Assembly: GCA_045804965.1 (NCBI GenBank) | Contig: JBJMMD010000016.1 | Location: 248,001 to 312,000, forward strand | DNA from: CAVTUU01 sp045804965 | Lineage (GTDB): Bacteria; Chloroflexota; Chloroflexia; Thermomicrobiales; UBA6265 | DNA: 64,000 nt | Direction: 5' to 3' | Shown here: one piece after another, positions 52,434 through 60,985 of the stretch | Layout: each line of letters opens with the position of its first letter | Position numbering within the stretch: position 1 is the first letter of the stretch | Made by a program: the position numbers and the translations under genes | Notes under the pieces: model-generated | Told to the model about the DNA's origin: nothing | Databases searched by the model: none | What the model saw: the letters and a program-made list of their open reading frames with translations, nothing else

Positions 52434-53512
52434 AGCGCCGCCAGTACCTCCGTCAACACCCGTACGCCCCTCAGGTATTCGTCGAGCACGATGTGCTCGT
52501 CGGGCGTATGGTCGAGCGTCGCATCGCCCGGACCATAGGCGACGATAGGGCAGCGCCATACCGGACCCACGACCGTCATGTCGGACGTGCCGAGCTTGAC
52601 GGTGAATCGCGGCTCGCCGCCGGCGGCGCGAATTGCACGCAGGAACGGCGGGACAAGCCGCGAACGCTTGTCGGAGCGGTAACCTTCTTGCACACCGTCA
52701 AAGGTGAGCACAGCGTCACCCGCCAGCTCTAATATTTCGGATTGCAATTCCCGAGTGTCCACATCGGGCGGCAGTCGCAAACCAATCGCCATTCGCGCTT
52801 CGTCGTAGAGCCCATCGCTCTCGGTCCACATGCCGCGAACCGACGGCGTGACGGCGTTGAACAGACCGCTCACGCCTTCGTTTCTGGCGGCGCAGGCAGC
52901 GGCGAAGGCGTTCCAAAATGCTATCGCCCGCTCGCCGACCGATGCGCCGGGACCAGCCGCGTGGCGGCATGCCTGGCGTAACCTGTAGGCGATCGGCATG
53001 GAGCCGCGGTAGCCGAGGCAAACGGCGTCCCAGCCACTCGGCTCGCCGATGATGCAGAAGTCAGGCGCGGGCCAGGTCGCGACCGCGGACGCCCCGGGCG
53101 AATTCAACGATTCCTCGCCGACCGCACCGACGACCGTGACCGTCGCGTTCAATCGTTCGGCCGCCATCGCCGCGGCCGCGACGAAGGTGGCCAGCGGACC
53201 CTTGGCATCGACCGCGCCGCGACCGTGAAGCACGCCGTTTTCGATCCGGACGGGGATGTTGCCCGGCACGGTGTCGATATGCCCGAGGAGCACGACCGAT
53301 TTCGGCCCTTCGCCGATTACGCCAACAGCGTTGCCGGCTTCGTCCCGGTAAGCGCGGAATCCGCGCGCGTCCATGTGCCGGCAGAGGTACGAGACCGCTT
53401 CGGCCTCGCCGCCGCTCAGGCTCGGAATGGCAACCATACCGCGCAAGAGATCGACATGGTCTTGGTCGGTCAACGTGGCGCCGGCGACTTCAAGCGGAGA
53501 GAGCGACGTCAT
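52430..53512 (-). CDS. lysK: LysW-lysine/ornithine hydrolase
   Basis: A 360-residue M20-family metallopeptidase that releases lysine or ornithine from LysW. Metal ligands are in LLGHIDTVPG, GRGAVDAKGPLATF and VGAVGEESLNSPGA; IIGEPSGWDAVCLGYRG and the C-terminal His in TLDHTPDEHI follow. GGGAGGTGCCAG precedes ATG 53512. It overlaps the end of the degenerate LysX gene by 23 bases and the start of the next ligase by four bases. Because it serves both pathways, its position beside both OTCs favours ornithine release. Confidence 0.92.
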   Translation of the reverse strand: MTSLSPLEVAGATLTDQDHVDLLRGMVAIPSLSGGEAEAVSYLCRHMDARGFRAYRDEAGNAVGVIGEGPKSVVLLGHIDTVPGNIPVRIENGVLHGRGAVDAKGPLATFVAAAAMAAERLNATVTVVGAVGEESLNSPGASAVATWPAPDFCIIGEPSGWDAVCLGYRGSMPIAYRLRQACRHAAGPGASVGERAIAFWNAFAAACAARNEGVSGLFNAVTPSVRGMWTESDGLYDEARMAIGLRLPPDVDTRELQSEILELAGDAVLTFDGVQEGYRSDKRSRLVPPFLRAIRAAGGEPRFTVKLGTSDMTVVGPVWRCPIVAYGPGDATLDHTPDEHIVLDEYLRGVRVLTEVLAAL

Positions 53513-54401
53513 CTGGCACCTCCCGCCCGAGGGCTCCGCCCTGCCCGTCGTCGAGCAGTTCGACCGCAATCGCGTCAGGTCGCAATGAGCCTGCCCATTC
53601 GACGGCCAATTTCGCAATCGCCTCGGCGACCGTCGTCTCACCGAGTGCGATGGCGTCCCGGAAATCGGGAATCGGATTGACGTTCCAAACGACGGCTCCG
53701 GCGGCCATGTGCGCCACCTCGATCCCGATCAGCGACGCGCCGAGCGCCTTCGCGGCCAGCTCGGCTAAACCGTAGGCCGCCTTGGGTACATCATGGTCAT
53801 GGCTGTCGACAGCCACGGCGACTCCATCGACGACGATAACGGTGACCCGGTCCGAACCGAGCGCGATCCCGGTCTGCACGAGCCCAATCAGATCCGCCTT
53901 GGCGCCGAGCACGTGGCGGTGCTCGAACACGGCCTCAGCTGTGTCTTCATCGATCAGCACGATCTCTTTCGATCCGGGTGCCAGCGGCAAGAACGTCGCC
54001 GGATAGCCACAGCGGTCGAGCGCGAGCAAGGCCGCATCTTCGGCGCAGACCAAATCGGTCAAGGGCCGAGGGATGCCGGCGGCGGCAAGCGCCATCGCGG
54101 TCGCGAGGCGGTCAGATATCGCCGCCACGCCGGCGTCGATTACGCGGACGCCTTTCGCCCGCCAGACCGGGAGCAGGGCCGCTGCGACAGCGCGGTTCTG
54201 GCAACGATCGATCATCACCTCGGCCACAGTGCCGTCGTTCGCCGGGGCGAAGAACGGCTTCGGCGGGCCCGGACAAATGGGGAGTGGCAAGCTAGTAGGG
54301 GCGAGCGGAAGCGCCGGAACGCCGGCGTCCGCCAGCGTCTTGATCAGCTGCTTCTCTTCGACTCGCACGCGCGTGCAGAGCACGCCTACCTTCGCTATCA
54401 C
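53490..54401 (-). CDS. LysX-like ATP-grasp protein with lost catalytic residues
   Basis: A 303-residue protein clearly related to LysX at the N-terminus (AKVGVLCTRVRVEEKQLIKT) and in overall layout. The catalytic motifs are degraded. The VLKP lysine site reads TFLPLAPGSK. The QEY segment reads LVQTG. The EVN metal site reads WNVNPIPDF, so Glu is replaced by Asn. It keeps SDRLATAMALAAAGIPRP. It is open and intact, in frame with the operon, so it is probably kept for a non-catalytic role, such as binding LysW or another ligase. GTG 54401 is chosen behind GAGGAG; ATG 54434 and 54428 are alternatives. Confidence 0.8.
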   Translation of the reverse strand: MIAKVGVLCTRVRVEEKQLIKTLADAGVPALPLAPTSLPLPICPGPPKPFFAPANDGTVAEVMIDRCQNRAVAAALLPVWRAKGVRVIDAGVAAISDRLATAMALAAAGIPRPLTDLVCAEDAALLALDRCGYPATFLPLAPGSKEIVLIDEDTAEAVFEHRHVLGAKADLIGLVQTGIALGSDRVTVIVVDGVAVAVDSHDHDVPKAAYGLAELAAKALGASLIGIEVAHMAAGAVVWNVNPIPDFRDAIALGETTVAEAIAKLAVEWAGSLRPDAIAVELLDDGQGGALGREVPDDVALSA

Positions 54402-54512
54402 CGTTGTCTCCTCAATCCTAACGTTCATCCTCATTCGTTCGCGTTCGATCGATTCCGCCGGACTGAAGTCCGGCGCTGAAACGACGAAGTCCCATTCGGG
54501 ACTGAAATCGTC

Positions 54513-54586
54513 ATTCCGAGCCTGCCGAGGAATCTCGTGCTCCTACTACTGTAGAACGAACAAGATTCCTCGACTTCGCTCGGAAT
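54513..54586. repeat. Inverted repeat between lysW and the degenerate ligase gene
   Basis: ATTCCGAGCCTGCCGAGGAA and its near complement at 54563-54586 form a hairpin inside the operon. The unit resembles 48888-48972. Confidence 0.55.
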
Positions 54587-54591
54587 AACGG

Positions 54592-54753
54592 TTACTCACC
54601 CCAGTCCTCGCCTTCTTCCGGCGCCAATCCGAGCGTTAACGGACTCGTCCCGATGACTTCCAGCTCCGCGCCGCAGTCTGGGCAGGGCACGATTTCGCCC
54701 TGCTCGACCCCGCTCAATTCGATTTCCGCCCCGCATTCAGGACATGCCGCCAT
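54592..54753 (-). CDS. lysW: Amino-group carrier protein LysW
   Basis: A 53-residue protein. It begins MAACPECGAEIEL with a CPECG and CPDCG zinc-ribbon pair, and ends in the hallmark EDWGE. The C-terminal Glu receives glutamate or aminoadipate through LysX/ArgX. GGAGAGGAACGAG precedes ATG 54753. It lies 40 bases after the second OTC gene and was too short for a standard length filter. Identity is near certain. Confidence 0.96.
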   Translation of the reverse strand: MAACPECGAEIELSGVEQGEIVPCPDCGAELEVIGTSPLTLGLAPEEGEDWGE

Positions 54754-54793
54754 TTACTCGTTCCTCTCCGCTCGTTTAGATCGAATCGACCCC

Positions 54794-55837
54794 TCAGCAC
54801 AACGTATGCAGCAGCAACGCTTTATGGACATGTAGGCGGTTTTCCGCCTGGTCGAAAATGATCGACTGCGGGCCGTCTGCGACCTCGGCCTCGACTTCTT
54901 CTCCCCGTCGCATCGGCAGACAGTGCATGAAGACCGCGGTCGGTTTCGCCATTGCCATCACGCCGGTCGTCACCCGGTAGGCTGCCAGCCTGGTCGCCTT
55001 CTGCGTGCTCTCGTTCTGGCCCATGCTCTGGTGGACATCGGTGTAGACGGCGTCGGCTCCGGTCACGGCCTCCTCGAGGCGCTCAGTGACGGTAATCTTC
55101 GCCCCGCTCGTCGCGGCCAGTCCCTGAGCGATGCGGACAATTTCTTCCACGGGATGGTAGTCAGCGGGGGCGGCCACGTTGACGTTCACGCCCATCGCCG
55201 AGCAGGCGAGGAGCAACGAGTTGCACATGTTGTTGCCATCGCCGAGGTAGGCAAAGGTCTGGCCCTTGAGATCGCCGAACCGTTCTTGGAGCGTAAACAG
55301 ATCGCCCAGCGCTTCGATCGGGTGAGACTTCTCGGTCAGACCGTTGAACACGGGCACCGATGCGCCCGCCGCAAAATCGAGCAGGTCCTGGTGCCTCGCG
55401 ATGCGGCAGGCAACGGCATCGAGATACAAGCTCATGATCTCGGCGGTATCCTCGATCGTCTCGCCCCGGCGCAGTTGCAAATCGTCGGTACCGAGGAAGA
55501 TCGTGTGCCCGCCGAGTTGCTCCATTCCGACCTGGAACGCCGTCCGGGTGCGCGTGCTCGGGTGCTGGAAAACGAGGCCGAGCGTCTTGCCGGTCAGAAA
55601 AGTGTGCGGCAGACCACTCCGCCGCATCCCTTTCAGCCGAGCCGCGGTGCCGAGCAGCTCGTCGATCTCGTCCGGCGCCAGGTCGGTGTCGAAGAGGACG
55701 CTGCGGCCGCGCAGACGCAGGCTGATCCCCGTCGGACCGTACTCGCCCCGCGTGAAGCGATCGTCCGGCAATGCCTCGCCATCCCACCCTTGACTATCGT
55801 GTTGTGTCGTCGCGTCTACCACATCGGTCCCTAACAC
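54794..55837 (-). CDS. Ornithine carbamoyltransferase paralogue (second copy, HPxE variant)
   Basis: A 347-residue carbamoyltransferase. FQHPSTRTRTAFQVGMEQLG is the carbamoyl-phosphate site, HPIEALGDLFTLQE occupies the HPxQ position with Glu instead of Gln, LGDGNN, DVHQSMGQ and the ornithine-site FMHCLPM are present. GTG 55837 overlaps the stop of the first copy by seven bases. The replacement of the conserved Gln suggests changed substrate use or reduced activity. An N-terminal extension of about 40 residues precedes the fold. Confidence 0.85.
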   Translation of the reverse strand: MLGTDVVDATTQHDSQGWDGEALPDDRFTRGEYGPTGISLRLRGRSVLFDTDLAPDEIDELLGTAARLKGMRRSGLPHTFLTGKTLGLVFQHPSTRTRTAFQVGMEQLGGHTIFLGTDDLQLRRGETIEDTAEIMSLYLDAVACRIARHQDLLDFAAGASVPVFNGLTEKSHPIEALGDLFTLQERFGDLKGQTFAYLGDGNNMCNSLLLACSAMGVNVNVAAPADYHPVEEIVRIAQGLAATSGAKITVTERLEEAVTGADAVYTDVHQSMGQNESTQKATRLAAYRVTTGVMAMAKPTAVFMHCLPMRRGEEVEAEVADGPQSIIFDQAENRLHVHKALLLHTLC

Positions 55838-56919
55838 ATCGTGTGGAGCAGGAGCGCCTTCGACAGATGCAGCCGGTTTTCAGCTTGCTCCCAAATGATC
55901 GATTGCGAGCCGTCGGCAACCTCCGCCGTGACTTCTTCTTCCCGGTGCATCGGCAGGCAGTGCATGAAGATCGCACTTGGCTGCGCCGTCGCCATGATCT
56001 CTTGGGTCACTTTGTACGGAGCGAGCGCGACCGCGCGGGCTGCGCCATCGGTTTGGCCCATGCTGACGTGAACGTCGGTATAGACTGCGTCCGCATCCTT
56101 CGCCGCGACGTAGGGATCGTCAGAAACGGCGATCTTCGCGCCCGAGGCGCTGCCGAGCCACGTCGCGTGCTTCACCACGTCCGGAGCGGGCTGGAATTTC
56201 TCAGGCGCCGCCACCGAGACGCTGATCCCCATCGCCGCACACGACAGCAGCAACGAACACACGACGTTGTTGCCGTCGCCGAGATAGGCGAGCTTCAGCC
56301 CTGCCAGCGTGCCGAACTGCTCTTGCAGGGTCAGCAGATCGGCCAGCGCCTGCAACGGGTGGCTCGTGTCGGAGAGCCCGTTCAGCACTGGAATCGAGGC
56401 CGATGCATGCAACGTCTTCAGATCGTTGTGGTCGGCTACGCGGGCGACAATCGCATCAACGTACCGGCTCAAGATCTGCGCCGTGTCGCCAATCGTTTCG
56501 CCCCGCTTCATTTGCAGGTCGTTGACGCCGAGAAAGATCGCCTGACCGCCAAGCTGGGCCATGCCGGCTTCCAAGGCAACCCGCGTTCGCGTGCTGGGAT
56601 GTTGGAAGAGCATGCCGAGCGTTTTACCCGGCAAGTACGGGTGCGGCTCGCTCTTTTTGTGCAATCGCTTCAGCCGGGCCGCGGTTTCCAGCAGCTCGTG
56701 AATCTCGTCGGGCGTCAGATCGGTGTCGACCAGCACACTTCGCCCGCGGAGGCGGGTCGAGAGACTAAACGTCGCGATCTTGGACGTGGTCTGACCGCCG
56801 AGGGACACGGTGCGCGCGGCCGCCGGCATATCCGGCGTGACCACCGGCGCGGTCGGCATCGTATGCAGGGCAGGACTATCAACAATAGGGGGCTGTTTGG
56901 CAGTCGAGAAGTCTTCCAT
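55831..56919 (-). CDS. argF: Ornithine carbamoyltransferase
   Basis: A 362-residue enzyme that forms citrulline from ornithine and carbamoyl phosphate. FQHPSTRTRVALEAGMAQLG, HPLQALADLLTLQEQ, LGDGNN, DVHVSMGQ and FMHCLPMHREEE cover both substrate sites. Canonical HPxQ is present. The first 50 residues are a low-complexity extension. GGAGGG precedes ATG 56919. It is the first gene after the arginine T-box. Confidence 0.92.
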   Translation of the reverse strand: MEDFSTAKQPPIVDSPALHTMPTAPVVTPDMPAAARTVSLGGQTTSKIATFSLSTRLRGRSVLVDTDLTPDEIHELLETAARLKRLHKKSEPHPYLPGKTLGMLFQHPSTRTRVALEAGMAQLGGQAIFLGVNDLQMKRGETIGDTAQILSRYVDAIVARVADHNDLKTLHASASIPVLNGLSDTSHPLQALADLLTLQEQFGTLAGLKLAYLGDGNNVVCSLLLSCAAMGISVSVAAPEKFQPAPDVVKHATWLGSASGAKIAVSDDPYVAAKDADAVYTDVHVSMGQTDGAARAVALAPYKVTQEIMATAQPSAIFMHCLPMHREEEVTAEVADGSQSIIWEQAENRLHLSKALLLHTMC

Positions 56920-56959
56920 GGTGGTTTCCCTCCGGCTCTCGTCCGAGACGAGACGCTTC

Positions 56960-57290
56960 GCGCCTGCAACGTCCATTCGTCGCGGGCCGAAGGGGCGAGA
57001 GGCGTCAACTCCCGCGGTACCACCCTTCTTGCGCTGGGTTGACCGAAGATCGGTCTGAGCGGCAAAACCCTGCGCATCTCTCGGTTGTTGCTCGCTTGGG
57101 AACCACCCAACCGGACCTACTTGCCATCCATCACCGACGTGCAGGACGCTTTCTTCGGCCGGCCGCTCAGGGGCGCGTTCCGGGTTCGGGCGCAGTTCCT
57201 GGACTTCCACCGTCTCCAGGTCGCTTCGGCGCGCGAGCCCCGTACTCCTCCCCGTCAATGCGGGCTGGATGAGCGACAACACTGCCGCCC
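56960..57290 (-). promoter_or_regulatory. Arginine T-box leader upstream of argF
   Basis: On the minus strand, stem I has AGCGACCTGGAGACGGTGGA and a specifier loop GGAACGCGCCCC, in which CGC (57175-57177) is an arginine codon in the usual GAA-NNN-purine setting. The T-box AAGAAGGGTGGTACCGCGGG lies at 57012-57031. A hairpin CTCGTCtcgGACGAG (56936-56950) next to the argF ribosome-binding site may be the switch. Uncharged tRNA-Arg should turn on the argF-lysX operon. Confidence 0.88.
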
Positions 57291-57426
57291 GTCCGTGAAT
57301 ACCTAAAAATTCAACTGTCAGGCTGTGGGTGAGCGCTGGCGGGCGACCGTCAGCGCGCGGTACGGAACCGTCGCGTCGGTCGCCCGAGCGGAGAGCGGGA
57401 GAGGCTCTCCGGGTGTGTTGTCAGCC

Positions 57427-58686
57427 TCATCGCATGACCTCCGCGTCCTGATGCAACCGCCGGTCCCGCTGCGCGGCGACCTTCTGTCCGAGTCCGAAGA
57501 GCCGGATAAAGCCCTCCGCGTCCGCCTGCCGGTAGACGTCATCGGCTCCGAACGTCGCCAGGTCCTCTTCGTAGAGGCCGAATGGCGATTTTCGCCCGAC
57601 CGCGACGCACGTGCCTTTGTAGAGTTTCAGCCGAACATCACCGCTAACTGGTTCTTGCGTCTTCTCCACGAAGGCATCAAGCGCGGCTTTGATCGGCGTG
57701 AACCAGAGGCCATTGTAAACCAGATCGGCATAGTTAATTGCAAGCTGATCTTTTTGTCGCATGGTGAGCTTGTCGAGCGTCAAGTGCTCAAGCTCGCGAT
57801 GGGCGGTCGCCAAGATCGTCCCACCCGGCGTTTCGTAGATGCCCCGGCTCTTCATGCCGACAAGTCTGTTCTCGAGCAGATCGACCCGGCCGACACCGTG
57901 CTTGCCGCCGAGCTCGTTCAGCAGCGCGAGCAGTTCCAGCGGTTGCAGCGGCTGCCCATTAACCGCCACCGGCCAACCTTGGTCGAACGCCACGGTGACG
58001 TATTCGGCCTCATCCGGCGCGGCTTCGGGCGCCACGGTCAGTTCGTAGGCATCGCCCGGCGGCTCGTTCCACGGGTCCTCGATTGCGCCCCCTTCATGTG
58101 AGAGGTGCCAGAGATTGCCGTCGATTGAATAGATCTTTGCCTTCGTCGCCGAAACCGGCACGCCGTGCGCTTCCGCATAGGCGATCGCGTCTTCTCGCGA
58201 TTTGATTTCCCAGTGCCGCCAAGGGGCGATGACCTTCAGCTGCGGGGCGAGCGCCTGATACGTCAGCTCGAAGCGAACCTGATCGTTCCCCTTGCCGGTG
58301 CAGCCGTGAGCGACGGCGTCCGCGCCTTCGAGCATGGCGATCTCGACCTGATGCTTCGCAATCAGCGGCCGCGCCATCGAGGTCCCGAGCAGGTACTTGC
58401 GCTCGTAGATCGCGCCCGCCCGCAGCGTCGGGAAGGCGTATTCCTTGAGGAACTCCTCGCGCGCGTCGACAACGTAGGCCTTCGATGCGCCACTCGCGAG
58501 CGCCTTCGCCTCGATGCTAGAGAGATCGTCCGGCTGGCCAACGTTGACCGCGGTCGCGATCACTTCGCAGTCGAAGTGTTCTTTCAACCAGGGAATGATG
58601 CAGGACGTATCGAGCCCGCCGGAATAGGCGAGAACGACTTTACCGAGTGTTTGTTTATCAGTGGAAAAAGCGACCGGCGCGCTCAC
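57427..58686 (-). CDS. argG: Argininosuccinate synthase
   Basis: A 419-residue enzyme that joins citrulline and aspartate with ATP. VVLAYSGGLDTSCIIPWLKE is the PP-loop; GTSMARPLIAKHQVEIA, HGCTGKGNDQVRFELTYQAL and SPFGLYEEDLATFGADD are family signatures. GGGAGGTCCAC precedes GTG 58686. argH is not in this window. The T-box leader lies between it and argF. Confidence 0.96.
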   Translation of the reverse strand: MSAPVAFSTDKQTLGKVVLAYSGGLDTSCIIPWLKEHFDCEVIATAVNVGQPDDLSSIEAKALASGASKAYVVDAREEFLKEYAFPTLRAGAIYERKYLLGTSMARPLIAKHQVEIAMLEGADAVAHGCTGKGNDQVRFELTYQALAPQLKVIAPWRHWEIKSREDAIAYAEAHGVPVSATKAKIYSIDGNLWHLSHEGGAIEDPWNEPPGDAYELTVAPEAAPDEAEYVTVAFDQGWPVAVNGQPLQPLELLALLNELGGKHGVGRVDLLENRLVGMKSRGIYETPGGTILATAHRELEHLTLDKLTMRQKDQLAINYADLVYNGLWFTPIKAALDAFVEKTQEPVSGDVRLKLYKGTCVAVGRKSPFGLYEEDLATFGADDVYRQADAEGFIRLFGLGQKVAAQRDRRLHQDAEVMR

Positions 58687-59172
58687 GTGGACCTCCCGAG
58701 GTGCGGTTCAACCAAACACGAAACGAGGCGCCCGCAGAGCGGGCGGATCCGATCATGCCGAACGGGGTTCGCCCGTCCGGCTGGTACGTGTACGGCTGAT
58801 TCGCTTCGGAAGCGGCGCCATGGATCAGTCCAAGAAATGCACAACAAAACACGTGACCGACGTCACAATCTGCTGAGAGGGTAGAGGTTCTTGCCGAGGA
58901 TTGTCAAGAGGAAGCGTCGAATGCGGACCGCTGCCGAACCAGATGTCCGCCAGTGATACGACGAAGTCCTTCCCAGACTAGGGGAGCGCGCTTGGGGTTC
59001 AGTGTCGAAGAGACTTCGTCGTGTTAGCCTGGACTTCTAGTCCGGGATGCCACTGCCAACATCGCGCGCAAAATGAGTCACGACCTCCCACAAGAGGCCA
59101 GAATTCCCAACTCCAACAGCGCTGCTCTCGTATCTAAGTAATTCCTGTGGCAAACTACCGCGCGATTTCGCA
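58687..59172. other. argG leader and repeat-bearing gap
   Basis: The 486-base gap holds the argG promoter region. It contains GTGAC-CGAC-GTCAC (near 58855) and CGCCCGC/GCGGGCG hairpins. A dispersed-repeat piece at 58955-59050 (CTTCGTCGTGTTAGC shared with 20711) follows. No gene or known riboswitch seen. Confidence 0.4.
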
Positions 59173-60985
59173 ATGCTTTGCGAGGGCCACACCCAAATGC
59201 TCCGGCTTGTTCGTTACCTTAAGCCCTATTGGATCCCGCTTCTCGCGATGTTGGTTCTGTTGTTTGGCCAGACAACGGCCAACCTCGCACTACCCGACTA
59301 CATGGCAAAAATCGTGAACGACGGGATTGCGAAACGGGACACGAGTGTGGTCTGGCACACCGGACTCAAGATGCTCCTCGTGACGCTGATCGGCGGATCA
59401 TGCGCAATCGGTGTCGGGTTCATGGCGTCCCGCGTTGCAACTGGGGCCATCCGCAACCTCCGAGATGATCTCTTCTCAACAGTTGAAAATTTTTCGTTGC
59501 TCGAGTCAGTTCTCGACGGCATCGTTGATCACTCGCTGCACAAACGACATGCAACAGATCCAGATGGTGCTGGTGTTGCTTCTCCGTCTTGGGCTGTTGG
59601 CGCCGTTCATGGGCATAGGCGCGGTGTTCAAGGCGTATCAACTCGCGCCGTCAATGACGTGGATCATGGCGATCGCAATCGGTATTCTCTTCATCATCAT
59701 CGTCACGCTCTTTACAATCACGATCCCAAGGTTCACGCGACTGCAACTCCTTGTCGACAACTTGAGCCTCGTGACTCGCGAAACCCTCAGCGGCGTGCGA
59801 GTGATCCGCGCCTTCAATCGGGAGAATTACGAAGAAGCGAAGTTTGAGCGCGCAAATGAGGACCTGACTCACCTCAATCTCGTTGTCAATCGACTGACGG
59901 CGGTGATGCAACCGGTGATGTTACTGGTACTCAACTTCACCTCGATCACGGTGATATGGGTCAGCGCGCACAAGATTGAGGAAGGCACGCTCCAGATCGG
60001 CGATATGATCGCTTTCTTGCAATACGCGACGCAGGCGATCTTCTCGTTTCTCATGATTTCGATGATTTTCATCATGGTTCCGCGCGCCGCGGTTTCCACG
60101 AAACGCGCTGGCGAAGTGCTTGATACGCTATCAAGCATCCGCGATCCCGACCGGCCGCAGACAGTTCCGAACCATGGCGGGATCGTCGAGTTTCGTGACG
60201 TCTCATTTGCCTATCCCGGCGCCGAAGAGCCTGTCCTGCACAACGTCTCCTTTGCTGCCCTGCCAGGCCAAACGACAGCGATCGTTGGTCCGACCGGAAG
60301 TGGTAAATCCACGCTGATCGGTCTCATCGAGCGCTTCTATGACGTAACAGAAGGGCAGGTTCTCGTTGACGGCGTCGATGTCCGTAAGATGCAGCAACAA
60401 GAACTGCGCGCAAGAATCGGCTATCTCTCTCAGCGAGCCGTGCTCTTCTCCGGCACGATCGAAAGCAACATCCGCTACGGAGGTGGGACCTCGCCTGTCG
60501 AGCAAATCGAACGTTCAGCAGAGATCTCGCAGGCCACCGAGTTTGTTGAAAAGCTCGAGCAGCGGTATGGACACGCGATTGCTCAGGGTGGCGCTAACGT
60601 GTCAGGTGGGCAAAAGCAACGCTTGGCGATCGCCCGTGCAGTCGCACGCCAGCCCGAGATCTACATCTTTGACGACAGCTTCTCCGCTCTCGACTTCCGG
60701 ACCGACTCGATCCTGCGCGCGGAGCTCGCTAACGAGACAAAGCATCGTACAGTGCTGATCGTGGCACAGCGCATCAGCACAGTCATGCGTGCGGAAAAGA
60801 TCATCGTTCTCGACGCCGGAAAGGTCGTCGGGGAAGGAACGCACGAGGGATTGCTGCGGACTAGTCCGATCTACCGCGAGATCGCCGCTTCTCAGCTCTC
60901 TGAAGCCGAACTTGCAGTTTCTGGGGTCAGCAAGAACGGCGGTTCGGCGATCGAGTCTGACGGTCATGGGGAGGGAATTACTTGA
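59173..60985 (+). pseudogene. ABC exporter subunit (membrane-ATPase), frameshifted
   Basis: A heterodimeric multidrug/lipid-type exporter half (MsbA/LmrA family). The first frame encodes YLKPYWIPLLAMLVLLFGQT and GAIRNLRDDLFSTVENFSLL. Near 59515 the homology jumps by one base to another frame: FSTASLITRCTNDMQQIQMV, five more helices, then the ATPase GPTGSGKST, LVDGVDV, VSGGQKQRLAIARAV and DDSFSALD. Without the frameshift the protein would be about 600 residues. The true start is probably ATG 59197. It overlaps the next gene by four bases. Confidence 0.85.

Noticed and set aside
54923..55834. 303-codon plus frame (also 55771-57042)
   Set aside because: Antisense of the two OTC genes, which have clear motifs.
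59484..59500. AAAATTTTT slippery sequence as a programmed frameshift
   Set aside because: A -1 slip there leads to the third frame, not the frame that carries the ABC domain; +1 or -2 would be needed, and the homology joint is about 20 bases further on.
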